Shown here piece by piece: positions 1 to 9,785 of a stretch of DNA of 64,000 bases (position 1 is its first letter; each line of letters starts with the position of its first letter). The notes under the pieces were generated by a model. The model was given only the letters and a program-made list of their open reading frames with translations, was not told where the DNA came from and ran no database searches. A program made the position numbers and the translations under genes. The stretch comes from Agrobacterium sp. AGB01 (GTDB taxonomy: Bacteria > Pseudomonadota > Alphaproteobacteria > Rhizobiales > Rhizobiaceae): assembly GCF_014851585.1 (NCBI RefSeq), contig NZ_JACVAB010000005.1, positions 372,001 through 436,000 of the forward strand, in the 5' to 3' direction.

Positions 1-103
1 ATGTGGCATCTCCTCGGTGAAACCGTCGGCTGTTGGTTATTGAGCCGAACCATCGAGGGCAGATGTTGTTCCCGCTTTGCAGACACATAGACATTTGACG
101 GTG

Positions 104-839
104 GCCGCAACGGCCGGGATCAGCGTTTCCTACTGGTTCAAGCGCAAAATACCTGCCGCAGTCGGCATGTCCGTAAACAGGTGGGTAGCATAGCCGCGCC
201 GACAAGGATGTGGAGAGCTTCCTCGTTGCAGAACTGCTGAAACGCTATCCGGACGACGGAATAGTTGGCGAGGAAGGATCTGTGATCAATCCCGCGGCGG
301 CACGGCAGTGGGTGATCGACCCGATAGACGGCACATTCAATTTCGTACGAAAAATGGATCAATGGGCTGTTTCAATTGGCCTTTTTGAAAACGGAAAACC
401 CATTTACGGCGTGATCCACGCCCCCGCACGGCAGGAGACCATTTCGGGGGGGGTAGGTGCTGACGTTGTCTTCAACGGAAAGCGATTGGACCAACTGGCG
501 GTTCTTGATCGTTCAAGAGGGGTGGTATCGCTTGGCTTTAGCACCGACACCCCCGTCGCTTCGGAAGTTGAGGCACTGCGCTTTATCCTCGAGGATCTGA
601 AGTTTTCCTACCGCAACTGCGGCTCCACAACAGTCGCCTTCATGATGATGGCCACGGGTCAAATCGATGCAGTTCTTGGCTTTGGCGCACGCAGCTGGGA
701 CGTGATGGCAGGACTGGCAATTGTTGATCGAATGGGCGGTAAATGTTCAATCGACTGGAATGCGACAGGCTTGGAAGACAGGCTTGCATATGTTGCAGGG
801 ACGCCCGAAATTGTCGATCTTTTCGAGCCAGCACTCTAG
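104..839 (+). pseudogene. Inositol monophosphatase family protein, 5' end disrupted
   Basis: The C-terminal four fifths of an IMPase-fold Mg-dependent phosphatase is intact: the GEE metal motif, the DPIDGTFNFV signature and the second motif WDVMAG with GG downstream. The only start in this frame is a GTG at 210, but family-like sequence (HSRADKDVESFL, matching the usual '(T)xADxxVExxL') continues upstream to 189, directly after a TAG at 186. A helix-1-like stretch (AATAGISVSYWFKR) is seen at 104-145 in another frame. The gene therefore looks frameshifted near 150-188 and lacks a proper N-terminus. Family members act on inositol phosphates, histidinol phosphate or PAPS-like nucleotides; the substrate here cannot be told. 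A sequencing error would explain the break equally well. Confidence 0.6.
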
Positions 840-1086
840 GCTCAGTGCGACAACTGCGAAGTCGACTGCAACGCAATTCCACGGCTAATTCGCGCAAATC
901 GGCGAGGTCATCATGGGCCTCGTTCTGTTCGCCGATGTATCCCAGACACACAGCAGGCTTTAGCTCAGAAATCGTCTCTTTGCGGTACCACATCATGGAA
1001 CAATGATTCGTCGAGCGCATTTTCTGCACAGGTTGCTGACTTTTTGATTGATCGGTCTGTGGCCGCTCCAGGAAATTGCTGAGGAA

Positions 1087-1269
1087 ATGACGTTGACGAA
1101 AAAAACGCTAATCGAGGTGTCCGTATCTGACTCGGACGGAAATCTCACGCCATTCGGCATCATGAATACAGAGCAAGCGGCGGAGCTTTCCGATGACAGC
1201 TATCACAAGACTGTCGCACATTCGGCTGTTGACGAAGAGAGCAGCCAGGACGAGGTAGAGGAGATCTGA
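1087..1269 (+). CDS. Small acidic hypothetical protein
   Basis: A 60-residue reading frame starting at ATG 1087, preceded four bases earlier by a GAGGAA ribosome binding site; a longer TTG start at 1048 has no such site. The product begins MTLTKKTLIEVSV and ends in a strongly acidic tail (EESSQDEVEEI). No signal peptide, membrane segment or known motif is seen. It stands alone between the broken phosphatase gene and the convergent response regulator. I do not recognise the family; its reality rests on the ribosome binding site and biased composition only. Confidence 0.4.
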   Translation: MTLTKKTLIEVSVSDSDGNLTPFGIMNTEQAAELSDDSYHKTVAHSAVDEESSQDEVEEI

Positions 1270-1343
1270 TCCACTTCGGTAGGTATTTCAGATTTTCCGC
1301 GTCAACTGCGTTCGCTATTCGAGGTCGTTTCCGTACGGCTGAC

Positions 1344-1371
1344 GGGCTGGTCGCTGAGAGTTAGCCAGCCC
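1344..1371 (-). terminator. Possible terminator hairpin of the LOV kinase / response regulator operon
   Basis: Inverted repeat GGGCTGG / CCAGCCC with a 14-base loop, 24 bases downstream of the response regulator stop codon when read on the minus strand. There is no clear T-run, so this is only a candidate. Confidence 0.3.
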
Positions 1372-1394
1372 GGTGGCAGACGCTGGTCTTACTT

Positions 1395-1817
1395 TTAAGA
1401 GCGACGGCTTGCCCGCGCATCATCCGCCAATACAAGGCTTGCTGGCGGCTCAAGACTTTCGTCTCCGTCGACGATTGCCGAGAGATAGGTCAGAGCATTT
1501 TTCATCCCGTTTGCGGTATACGGTTTTTCGATCGCGCCGAGTGCTCCGGCAAAATCGTCCGGGATTTTTTTGATATTTCCGCTGACGAAGACGTAGGGTA
1601 CGCCGTTTTGGGATAGTTCGCGTCCGAAATCTATCCCGGTAGCTCCGTCCATGAGATGAATATCGACAAATGCAAAATCTGGTTTTGTCGAGGCTAGTGC
1701 CTTTCGGGCTTGGTCGCTGCTCATTACCATGTCAGTAACCTCATGACCTGCCAGCTCGACTTCGCTCTCAAGCTCCATTGCGAGCAGCATTTCATCCTCA
1801 ACTATCATTACCTTCAA
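1395..1817 (-). CDS. Single-domain response regulator (LovR-like receiver protein)
   Basis: A 140-residue stand-alone CheY-type receiver with no output domain. The acidic cluster EDE (7-9), the phospho-acceptor Asp52 in FVDIHL, Ser79 and Lys98 in EKPY are all present, so it should accept phosphate. The start is TTG at 1817, sharing a 4-base TTGA overlap with the kinase stop codon upstream, which implies translational coupling; an ATG three codons in is the alternative. In Caulobacter a single-domain regulator, LovR, is encoded beside the LOV kinase LovK and drains phosphate from the general stress pathway. The same arrangement suggests, but does not prove, that role here. The last 25 residues (after the receiver fold) are a basic, low-complexity tail. 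Confidence 0.85.
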   Translation of the reverse strand: MKVMIVEDEMLLAMELESEVELAGHEVTDMVMSSDQARKALASTKPDFAFVDIHLMDGATGIDFGRELSQNGVPYVFVSGNIKKIPDDFAGALGAIEKPYTANGMKNALTYLSAIVDGDESLEPPASLVLADDARASRRS

Positions 1818-2938
1818 TGCGTCGTCTCCAAGTTTACATCAACAAGCACAGTAACGCTTACACTTGTCTTTCGGTTCTGTACGGTCCGCTCGATTTTTGC
1901 ATCAAGCTGCAAAGCGGAAGCTTCGAGCAGCTTGCGACTGAACTGCGCGCGCTCCTTATCCACCTCAATCGGCTCTGATGTATCTTCAACCACGATGATA
2001 AAATGACCGTTAGTCCGTCGGACGACAACATGTATGTCTCCCCCTTGGCTCAGACCTCGCAATACCGCATCACCGACCAGCTCGTTGACGACAAGCGATA
2101 GTGGTGTTGCTTTGACGGCCGGAACATGGACGGGTGAGAGATCAAGGGAAAGGTGTATGTCTTTTCGGCCAGTTGCCTCGACCAGGTCGGTGACGAGTTC
2201 ACGGGTGAACTCGGAAATGTCGAACTTCGAGACATCATCCAAGGTGAAAAGTTTGCGCTGAACGGTACTCAGGGCCTCGATCCTGTTAAGAACGGATTCA
2301 AGAGCCTGCTTCTGCCCCTGGTCAGTAGTTACGCGCGCCTGCATTTTTACGATGGAGGCCATCGTCAGTAGGTTGTTTTTTACGCGGTGATCAACTTCAT
2401 GAACCAGGAGTGATTTGGCAGACAGTGCAGATCGAAGGTTGGCGGTTTGGCTGGCCACTTCCTCCTCGGCCTTGTGTCGAGCGGCGGCAAGGTCTGCCTC
2501 ACGGCTTTTCACATGCGTGAAGTCAAGTTGCGAAGCGAAGAAGTATATGATCTTGCCACTATCGTCTCGCACGGGGCTGATGAACACGGCATTCCAGAAT
2601 GTCGACCCGTCCTTGCGGTAATTGGTGACGTCGACCGCGATGTCTTCACCGGCCGCAATTGCTTTTCGCATCTTTTCAACGGCCTTGGGATCACTCTCGG
2701 GACCCTGCAAGATGCGACAGTTCTGCCCAATGATTTCTTCATTGGTGTAGCCGGTGAGTTTATTGAACGCAGCATTGCAGAAGATGATGGGATTGTCGTG
2801 TTGATTGGGGTCGGTGACGATCATCGGCATCCGTGTTGCCTTGAAGGCTGCAGCAAATGGATCTTCGCTAACGTGCCCGGACACTAGGCGATCACCGGCA
2901 CTGCGGGCATCAGTTTGTTGCTGCTCTTTATCCGTCAT
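1814..2938 (-). CDS. LOV-domain sensor histidine kinase (HisKA_2/HWE class) with degenerate ATPase domain
   Basis: Predicted 374-residue soluble sensor starting at ATG 2938 (longer frames upstream look non-coding). Residues about 30-145 form a PAS fold with the LOV flavin signature GQNCRILQG, in which Cys74 would form the blue-light photoadduct with FMN. A helical linker (about 150-180) leads to the phospho-acceptor helix [12 protein letters not shown] with His184. The C-terminal ATP-binding domain is recognisable by position only: the N-box reads NELVGDAVL, with Asp in place of the conserved Asn, the DxGxG box reads EDTSEPI, and the second glycine box is [12 protein letters not shown] hydrolysis is therefore doubtful. 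The gene overlaps a single-domain response regulator, as lovK/lovR do in Caulobacter, and is divergent from a hybrid kinase. Light or redox sensing feeding the general stress response is the likely role. Confidence 0.85.
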   Translation of the reverse strand: MTDKEQQQTDARSAGDRLVSGHVSEDPFAAAFKATRMPMIVTDPNQHDNPIIFCNAAFNKLTGYTNEEIIGQNCRILQGPESDPKAVEKMRKAIAAGEDIAVDVTNYRKDGSTFWNAVFISPVRDDSGKIIYFFASQLDFTHVKSREADLAAARHKAEEEVASQTANLRSALSAKSLLVHEVDHRVKNNLLTMASIVKMQARVTTDQGQKQALESVLNRIEALSTVQRKLFTLDDVSKFDISEFTRELVTDLVEATGRKDIHLSLDLSPVHVPAVKATPLSLVVNELVGDAVLRGLSQGGDIHVVVRRTNGHFIIVVEDTSEPIEVDKERAQFSRKLLEASALQLDAKIERTVQNRKTSVSVTVLVDVNLETTH

Positions 2939-3151
2939 TCTGGTTCCGTACTCTGCACAACTTACTTCACAATGAAGCTGGTTGATTTTGGTTCCTGAGC
3001 CGCAAAAACTAGAATAGGCCAAAGTTGTACGCAACCCTTAAGCCAAGAGGCTTACTGGCCTTTGTAATTTTTCGAATCGTCAAGTGTTTTCATTGACTTC
3101 GAGACGAAGCCACATATCTATTAGCGGACGAGTGTGCCTTGAGGATCATCG

Positions 3152-5242
3152 GTGACAAACGAAAACTTGGTCAAGCAGCCCGAACGTGATGACGATGATG
3201 CGCTATTTCGCAGCGACGCTCGAAGGCGTGCTTTGTTCGAAGCGATTGATGACGGTTTTTGCATCATAGAATTTATCGACGGTCCCGATGGCCCGATGAG
3301 TGATTATGTACATGTGGAGTCCAATACGGGCTATGAACGCCAGACTGGTATCAAAGGAATTGTGGGAAAGCGTCTTCGCGAGATCGAACCTGATAACGCC
3401 GACGTTTGGCTGAAGATTTACGGGGATGTTCTGACAACTGGCGTGACGGTGCGCTTCGAACAGGAGTTCAAGGCGATCAATCGCCACATTGAAGTATCTG
3501 CAACGCGACTTGAGCCTGCAAGCCTCAAGCAGGTTTCTGTTCTCTTCCGGGATATCACGACCCGCAAACAAGCGGAAAAAGCTCTGCGCGAAAGCGAGGC
3601 TGTGGCGAGAGAAAACATCCAGCGTGTTCAGCTTGCGCTGGCTGCCGGGGCCATTATCGGCACATGGTCTTGGGATGTTCAAGCGGACAAATTCACCGTC
3701 GATGATGCCTTTGCAACAGCATTCGGATTTGACCATTCGCTTGGCAGGACAGGGCTCAGTCTGGCGCAGGTTGTCGAGACGGTCCATCCTGACGACCAGG
3801 CCAGTTTGTCCAAAGCGATTGATGAGGCGCTGAAACGGGGAGGACCGTTTCTTCACCAGTATAGAACAAGGCGGTCGGACGGACACTACCGATGGCTGGA
3901 GGCAAATGGTCGTGTTGATCTTGGCCCCGACGGCCGTGCGATGCTTTTTCCCGGAGTGCTGCTCGACATCGAAAATCGCCGTGCCATTGAGCAGGAACGG
4001 GACAGGGCGACAAGTGAACTTCGTGCCTTGACCGAAACGCTTGAACAGCGCGTCGAGGATCGAACGAAAGCCCTCATGCAGGCCGAAGATGCTTTGCGAC
4101 AGTCTCAGAAAATGGAGGCCGTTGGGCAACTCACGGGTGGACTTGCTCACGACTTCAACAACATTTTGGCTGGTATTGGCGGTAGCCTTGAGCTGATGAA
4201 GATGCGAATGGCTCAGGGGCGTATTGGTGACATTGACCGCTATCTGACGGGAGCACAAGGCGCTGTTAAACGGGCCGCGGGTCTGACACAGCGTCTGTTG
4301 GCGTTCTCAAGGCGCCAGACACTTGATCCAAAACCCTCGAATATCAATCGCGTCGTCACCGACATGCAGGACCTGGTGACGCGCAGCGTCGGGCCGGCAA
4401 TCGATGTCGAAATTGCCTGCGCAGGCGGGCTTTGGACGGCCTTCGTTGATGTGGGCCAACTTGAAAATGCACTGCTTAACCTGTGTATCAATGCCCGAGA
4501 TGCGATGCCTGACGGTGGCAAGCTGACCATTGAGACGGGAAACCGCTGGCTCGACGAACGTGCCGCCAGGGAGCGCGGCGTCCAGCCCGGCCAATATGTC
4601 TCGATGTGCGTCAGCGATACCGGGACGGGTATGACACAGGACGTTATATCCCGGGCCTTCGATCCATTTTTCACGACAAAACCGACCGGGCAAGGAACCG
4701 GACTTGGTCTTTCAATGGTCTACGGCTTCGCGGGTCAATCGGGTGGCGCGGCACGAATATATTCCGAGGTTGGCAAGGGCTCGATGGTCTGTATCTATTT
4801 GCCGCGACATCACGCTGATGGCGAAGTGGTAGAGGTTGTTGCGCTGGAAACCCCTGCGGCGCCAGCGTCAGGAAAAACAACGATTCTGGTCGTTGATGAC
4901 GAACCTCTGGTCCGTATGGTAGCGGTCGAAGTGCTTGAGGAACTTGGTTATTTTGTTCTTGAAGCGGAAGACGCACCCTCCGCGTTGAAGGTCCTCGCGT
5001 CCCGCAATGACATAGACCTTCTTGTCACTGATGTTGGCTTGCCAAACGGTATAAATGGACGACAACTTGCCGATGCCGCGCGCAGCAGTCAGCCGGATCT
5101 GCCAGTGTTGTTTGTAACGGGTTATGCTGAAAACGCCGTTTTGAACCATGGCCATCTTGAGCGAGGCATGCAGGTTCTCACCAAACCAGTGGCAGCCGAT
5201 GCACTTGCGAGACGCGTTGCGGATTTGACGGGTAAGTCATGA
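3152..5242 (+). CDS. PAS-domain hybrid sensor histidine kinase / response regulator
   Basis: A 696-residue cytoplasmic hybrid kinase without membrane segments. The order is: PAS (about 25-145), PAS with PAC-like end (about 165-280), a coiled coil (about 285-330), dimerisation domain with GLAHDFNN (His333), HATPase_c with N-box NLCINARDAM, SDTGTGM and GQGTGLGLSMVYG, and a C-terminal receiver with VVDDE, phospho-acceptor Asp627 (VTDVGLP) and a KP at the end of beta-5. All catalytic motifs are intact. The start is GTG 3152, six bases after GAGGAT. It is divergent from the LOV kinase across about 210 bases. Because the neighbouring LOV kinase has poor ATPase motifs, this enzyme may supply kinase activity to the local circuit; that is inference. 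Confidence 0.9.
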   Translation: MTNENLVKQPERDDDDALFRSDARRRALFEAIDDGFCIIEFIDGPDGPMSDYVHVESNTGYERQTGIKGIVGKRLREIEPDNADVWLKIYGDVLTTGVTVRFEQEFKAINRHIEVSATRLEPASLKQVSVLFRDITTRKQAEKALRESEAVARENIQRVQLALAAGAIIGTWSWDVQADKFTVDDAFATAFGFDHSLGRTGLSLAQVVETVHPDDQASLSKAIDEALKRGGPFLHQYRTRRSDGHYRWLEANGRVDLGPDGRAMLFPGVLLDIENRRAIEQERDRATSELRALTETLEQRVEDRTKALMQAEDALRQSQKMEAVGQLTGGLAHDFNNILAGIGGSLELMKMRMAQGRIGDIDRYLTGAQGAVKRAAGLTQRLLAFSRRQTLDPKPSNINRVVTDMQDLVTRSVGPAIDVEIACAGGLWTAFVDVGQLENALLNLCINARDAMPDGGKLTIETGNRWLDERAARERGVQPGQYVSMCVSDTGTGMTQDVISRAFDPFFTTKPTGQGTGLGLSMVYGFAGQSGGAARIYSEVGKGSMVCIYLPRHHADGEVVEVVALETPAAPASGKTTILVVDDEPLVRMVAVEVLEELGYFVLEAEDAPSALKVLASRNDIDLLVTDVGLPNGINGRQLADAARSSQPDLPVLFVTGYAENAVLNHGHLERGMQVLTKPVAADALARRVADLTGKS

Positions 5243-5381
5243 GAATTCCTGTTCAAGTTGCATTTTTGCGCAGGCCTCTTTCAGCGCCGCAATTGGGATG
5301 ACTTTTGATTCAAATATCCTATTGTAACAAACTTGCCGCTGTCGTTGACATTCGGCTCTCTTCAACAGAGAAGAACGGACG

Positions 5382-6551
5382 ATGACATACATAAACAGCC
5401 CGTCGGTCTCGTCTGACCTCATAATCGCCGAGCGAGACATTCTCGCACGTGTTGCCTTGGGTGGCCCACTCAAGGATGTGCTGAGGGACATTATTCTTCT
5501 CATTGAGAAGCCGGCGAATGGCGAGTTGCTTGCGTCGATACTTCTGACCACAGAGGATGGCAAAAATCTCGTTGAAGGAGCGGCGCCAAGCCTGCCTGCG
5601 GAATACAACGCGGCGGTGGACGGTATCCCAGTTGCCATCGGGGTTGGGTCCTGTGGTACTGCTGCCTTTACGGGAGAGCAGGTCATGGTCAGCGATATCG
5701 CTGTCGATCCGCTTTGGACAAACTACCGTGATATTGCGCTGAAGCATGGTTTACGTGCCTGCTGGTCAATGCCGATCCGCGCTGCGGATGGCACCATCCT
5801 GGGAACCTTCGCCAATTACTACCAGGAACCACGTGAGCCGACCGAGCGAGACCTCGAAGTTATTGGCATGGTGACGCGAACGACCGCGATTGCCATTGAG
5901 CGCTATCGCAACGAACTGGCCCGCGAACGTGCTGAAGAGCAGCGTCTTCTTCTCATCCATGAACTGAACCACCGGGTGAAAAACGTGTTTGCGCTGGCAG
6001 ATGCGATGGTGGCAATGACCGCGAAATCTGCGACCGGCGTAGATCATTTTTCTGCAGCGGTGAGGGGGCGTCTGCGTGCACTCGCACTTGCCCATGATCT
6101 CGTTCGTCCCAAGACTACCTCTGCAACACAGAACGTTTCGGACGCTGCCGTTCCGCTTCGGCAGATTATGGCGGATATTCTGGCACCGTATGACGGTGAA
6201 GCGTCCTCTGAAAAAATCACCTTTGTCGGAACGGATGATATTCGGGTTCCGTCGGCGCACATTACCGGTATTGCCCTGATCCTCCATGAGCTTGCCACCA
6301 ATGCCGCGAAATATGGGGCGTTAAGTTCTGATCAAGGCCACCTCGTCATTTCATGTCGACATGTTGACAGCGTGCAAATCACCTGGAGTGAACGGGATGG
6401 ACCGGCAAAAAGCGTGTCGGATCATACCGGATTTGGTTCGACGCTGATCAAGCGCACCGTGGGCAATTTGAATGGCAGGATTACATACGAATGGCGCAAT
6501 GACGGTGTAGACATCATCATTGACCTGCCGTTCGGCACACTTCTGGTCTGA
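5382..6551 (+). CDS. GAF-domain HWE-family sensor histidine kinase
   Basis: A 389-residue soluble kinase. Residues about 20-175 form a GAF domain of the type with GVGSCGTAAFTG and SMPIRAADG motifs. The HWE kinase core follows: phospho-acceptor HELNHRVKN (about 195), N-box HELATNAAKYGAL and the diagnostic WSERDGP (the W-x-E of the class), then GFGSTLIKRTV for the lid. HWE kinases are abundant in rhizobia and often feed single-domain or PhyR-type response regulators. No partner regulator lies downstream; the nearest is the single-domain regulator at 1395-1817. It begins 139 bases after the hybrid kinase on the same strand and could be cotranscribed with it. A short T-poor spacer gives no clear terminator between them. 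Confidence 0.9.
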   Translation: MTYINSPSVSSDLIIAERDILARVALGGPLKDVLRDIILLIEKPANGELLASILLTTEDGKNLVEGAAPSLPAEYNAAVDGIPVAIGVGSCGTAAFTGEQVMVSDIAVDPLWTNYRDIALKHGLRACWSMPIRAADGTILGTFANYYQEPREPTERDLEVIGMVTRTTAIAIERYRNELARERAEEQRLLLIHELNHRVKNVFALADAMVAMTAKSATGVDHFSAAVRGRLRALALAHDLVRPKTTSATQNVSDAAVPLRQIMADILAPYDGEASSEKITFVGTDDIRVPSAHITGIALILHELATNAAKYGALSSDQGHLVISCRHVDSVQITWSERDGPAKSVSDHTGFGSTLIKRTVGNLNGRITYEWRNDGVDIIIDLPFGTLLV

Positions 6552-7248
6552 CTGCTTCTCCTAGGAACCCTGTCCGGTTTAACGCGATGATGCGTTGAGG
6601 AGTTCAGGCCAGCGTTTCCTATGGCGGGAGGCGGCCATGGTGACGTTGACCGGTGCTGGGAGTATCGTGAATTGCATACTCGCCTGCTCATATGATCACG
6701 TGATTGTCAAAATGTCCGCTGCCAAGGCATCTCTCACATTGTGCGGGCCATGTGCGATATTTCGCAGCAGTCCTGTCGATGAGACGAACCACTGCGGTTA
6801 TCCGATTTGCGGTTGCGACAGGCAGCAGAGCGGGGCGTTCAATTTGCCACAGACAGGCTAACAGTAACGCAACCTGATTAACGACCATCACAGCCTTGAG
6901 CACGCGCGAGACACCCACCGGCGCGCCTTGAAAAGTAACAAGCCTCGTAGCGGGAATAGAGGCAAACGTGTCAACGTGATGGGGTGCAACAGTAAAAATA
7001 GTCAGCGAAATCAAAGTGATCTACACACGCCTACCGTGACTTAAAACGATGGCCAGCGCATGCAGGTTCTTGGAGGCGCATATAAAGTAGATAAAAAATC
7101 CAACATTTTCAAGATCGGTTGATTAATCTATTGTGCAATGCAGCATTGACATTTATCACGTTAAATAGAGGCTGATGTGACATTCTGCCTCAGCACTCAT
7201 CTCGGGACTTTCAGTCCTCCCCAATGAAATTAAATAGGAGTTTGAGCC
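6552..7248. other. Intergenic region, no gene recognised
   Basis: About 700 bases between the kinase and glucose dehydrogenase genes. Short open frames on both strands lack ribosome binding sites and family-like motifs; the longest (minus strand 6688-7014) opens with TTG and I could not place it. The last 200 bases are AT-rich and probably hold the promoter of the dehydrogenase gene, whose ribosome binding site AGGAG lies at 7236-7240. Confidence 0.5.
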
Positions 7249-9687
7249 ATGCTAGCTCGGTTAGGCGGTATTGTATCCGCACTACTGGGAGCTGCGATCC
7301 TTTATTATGGAGCGCGGCTTGCAATCATCGGCGGCAGCTTTTTCTATGTGGTTATGGGCATCGGCCTGTTGATCGCAGGAATTCAAATCGCCCGGCAACG
7401 TCAAAACGGCTTGGGCATTTATGCATTGACCCTTGCTGCGTCATTCATCTGGACCCTCTATGAAGTTGGGCTTGATAAGTGGCAGTGGATTCCACGAGGC
7501 GCGCTGATCATCTTCATCGGCTTGCTGCTTTCCCTGCCATTTGTCGTCAATGGTTTGCGCGACAAGCCTGCAAAACTCTGGTCCTTCAGCCTCAGCAACG
7601 GTCCGCTTGCATTACGCACTGTGGTTGCCCTCATCGCCGTCATGGGACTTGCCGTCTGGTTCATCGATCCGATGGAAAAGCAGGGCACCCTTGAAAAGGT
7701 TGCGACGGCTGGCGACACCGCAGTCGATCCCAGCGGTGTGGCCTATCCTGCCAATGACTGGATTGCCTATGGCGGCACAAATCTCGGCCAGCGTTATTCC
7801 GCGCTGAAAGACATCAACACCACCAATATCACCGGTTTGAAAGTTGCGTGGGAGCACCATACGGGCGATCTTCGCGAAGGTGACGCAGTCGACGCGAAAG
7901 AATACACTTTTGAGGCGACGCCGATCAAAGTCAACGGCATGCTTTATTTCTGCACGCCGCACAACATCGTCCAGGCTTTGGAGCCGGAAACCGGCAAGCT
8001 CGCATGGTCCTTCGATCCGAAGATGCAGCGCGACAACCAGTTCCAGCATCAGACGTGCCGTGGTGTATCCTACGACGATTCCAGCGCCTATGTTCCACCT
8101 GCTGACACCGATCCTGTCAAGGTACAGGCGATTTCTGCCGCGGTGGCCGAGTGCCCACGCCGCATTATCGCCTCGTCTGTCGATGCGCGCCTCTACGCCT
8201 TGAATGCTGATACCGGTGCGCTTTGCACGACCTTCGGCGAGAACGGCTATGTTGACCTCAAAGCGCAGATGCCGAACCTGCAACGGGCGACCTATCAGCA
8301 AACGTCCGCTCCACTCGTGACCAAGGATCTTATCATCCTCGGCAGTGCAATTGCCGATAACTACTACGAGAATAACCCGTCGGGCGTCATTCGCGCATAT
8401 GACGTGCGCACCGGCGAAATCGCCTGGAAGTTTGATGCTGGCAAACCGGACGACACACGTCCGCTACAAGCCGGTGAACTCTACGAGCCAAACTCGGCAG
8501 TTGCCTGGACACAGTTTGCCGCAGATGAAAACCTCGGTCTCGTCTATGTGCCGTTTGGCAACAAGTCTCCAGACCAGGTCGGCGTGTTCCGTTCGGAAGA
8601 AGATCAGGCCTATGTCGATGCTCTTGCAGCACTCGATGTCAAGACCGGCCGAATGGTTTGGAAATTCCAGACGTCCTACCACGATCTCTGGGACCGTGAT
8701 AACCCGTCACAGCCAGTACTTCTGAACCTGCCACATGATGGTGCAGACGTTCCGGCGATCCTCATCCCGACCAAGATTGGTAATATTTGGGTTCTCGATC
8801 GTCGTGACGGCAAACCGATCCAGCCAGTTCGGGACATGAAGGTATCGACTGAAACCGATATCCCGAACGAAAAATTGTCACCAGTGCAGCCCATGTCGGG
8901 CCTGAGCTTTACGCCTGCACCGCTGACAGAAGCTGACATGTGGGGAACAACACCTTTCGACCAGATCGAATGCAGGGTCACGTTCCGCTCCAACCGCTAT
9001 GACGGCAATTCGTTCACCCCTCCAACAAAGACTGGTTCGATTGTTTGGCCGGGTAATATCGGTGTCTTCAACTGGGGCTCGGTCGCGGTTGATCCGGTCA
9101 ACCGGTGGATGATCGCCACACCGCAATATCTGCCATACGTCTACAAGCTGTTTCCGCGTCCGGAAGGCGACTTGAACAAGCGTATGTTCGGCAAGCCGGG
9201 TGAAGCAGGCGGTGAGTCCAAACCGGGCAACGAAAACCTCGGCGGTCCATATGCCGTATCCATTTCCCACATGCGTTCGTCGCTGCAAGTGCCCTGCAAC
9301 ACGCCGCCATGGGGTGTTAGGGTTGGCGTCAATCTCGCTGATGGCACGACCGCCTGGAAACACCGGAACGGCACTGTCGCCGGCCAGAAGGTCGCCGGCA
9401 TCCAGTTCCCGATCCCGTTCGAAATGGGCATGCTTGCCCATGGCGGAACACTGACAACGGCAGGTGGCGTAGCATTCACGGGCGCGGCTCTTGATGACAT
9501 CATCCGCGCCTATGACATGCAGACCGGCAAGACGCTTTGGCAGCACAAGTTGCCAGCAGGCGGCCAGGCGACCCCGATGACCTACCGTGGTAAAGACGAC
9601 AAACAATATGTTGTCATTGCCGCAGGCGGCCACGGATCGCTGGGCACCACTGCCGGAGACTCCGTCATAGCCTACAGGCTGGATTAA
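7249..9687 (+). CDS. gcd: Membrane-bound PQQ-dependent glucose dehydrogenase
   Basis: Oxidises glucose (and other aldoses) to gluconolactone in the periplasm and passes electrons to ubiquinone (EC 1.1.5.2). The 812 residues match the family length (about 800). Five membrane helices occupy residues 1-140, followed by the eight-bladed quinoprotein propeller starting near VDPSGVAYPANDWIAYGG. Repeated tryptophan-docking blades such as TGKLAWSFD, TGEIAWKFD, TGRMVWKFQ and TGKTLWQHKLPAGG are visible, with the usual ending GGHGSLGTTAGDSVIAYRL. No pqq biosynthesis genes lie in this window, so PQQ must be made elsewhere or imported. An AGGAG site precedes the start. In rhizobia this enzyme gives gluconate-mediated acidification and phosphate solubilisation. 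Confidence 0.95.
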   Translation: MLARLGGIVSALLGAAILYYGARLAIIGGSFFYVVMGIGLLIAGIQIARQRQNGLGIYALTLAASFIWTLYEVGLDKWQWIPRGALIIFIGLLLSLPFVVNGLRDKPAKLWSFSLSNGPLALRTVVALIAVMGLAVWFIDPMEKQGTLEKVATAGDTAVDPSGVAYPANDWIAYGGTNLGQRYSALKDINTTNITGLKVAWEHHTGDLREGDAVDAKEYTFEATPIKVNGMLYFCTPHNIVQALEPETGKLAWSFDPKMQRDNQFQHQTCRGVSYDDSSAYVPPADTDPVKVQAISAAVAECPRRIIASSVDARLYALNADTGALCTTFGENGYVDLKAQMPNLQRATYQQTSAPLVTKDLIILGSAIADNYYENNPSGVIRAYDVRTGEIAWKFDAGKPDDTRPLQAGELYEPNSAVAWTQFAADENLGLVYVPFGNKSPDQVGVFRSEEDQAYVDALAALDVKTGRMVWKFQTSYHDLWDRDNPSQPVLLNLPHDGADVPAILIPTKIGNIWVLDRRDGKPIQPVRDMKVSTETDIPNEKLSPVQPMSGLSFTPAPLTEADMWGTTPFDQIECRVTFRSNRYDGNSFTPPTKTGSIVWPGNIGVFNWGSVAVDPVNRWMIATPQYLPYVYKLFPRPEGDLNKRMFGKPGEAGGESKPGNENLGGPYAVSISHMRSSLQVPCNTPPWGVRVGVNLADGTTAWKHRNGTVAGQKVAGIQFPIPFEMGMLAHGGTLTTAGGVAFTGAALDDIIRAYDMQTGKTLWQHKLPAGGQATPMTYRGKDDKQYVVIAAGGHGSLGTTAGDSVIAYRLD

Positions 9688-9702
9688 GTTAGCCTATGAA
9701 AG

Positions 9703-9732
9703 ACCGGCGCGGGCAAACTCGACCGCGCCGGT
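9703..9732 (+). terminator. Hairpin downstream of gcd
   Basis: Perfect 10-bp inverted repeat ACCGGCGCGG / CCGCGCCGGT with a 10-base loop, 16 bases after the gcd stop codon. The T-run is weak. It separates gcd from the ABC operon that follows. Confidence 0.55.
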
Positions 9733-9785
9733 TACACGTTGGTCGCAGGTGATATTCTGTAAAATGCCGCGTCGTTTGCGGCGGG

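Noticed and set aside
6688-7014. Minus-strand 108-codon frame upstream of gcd
   Set aside because: Opens with TTG, no ribosome binding site, no recognisable motif; treated as non-coding.
7249-9687. Methanol or other PQQ alcohol dehydrogenase as identity of the quinoprotein
   Set aside because: The five N-terminal membrane helices and length near 800 residues are specific to the membrane glucose dehydrogenase group.
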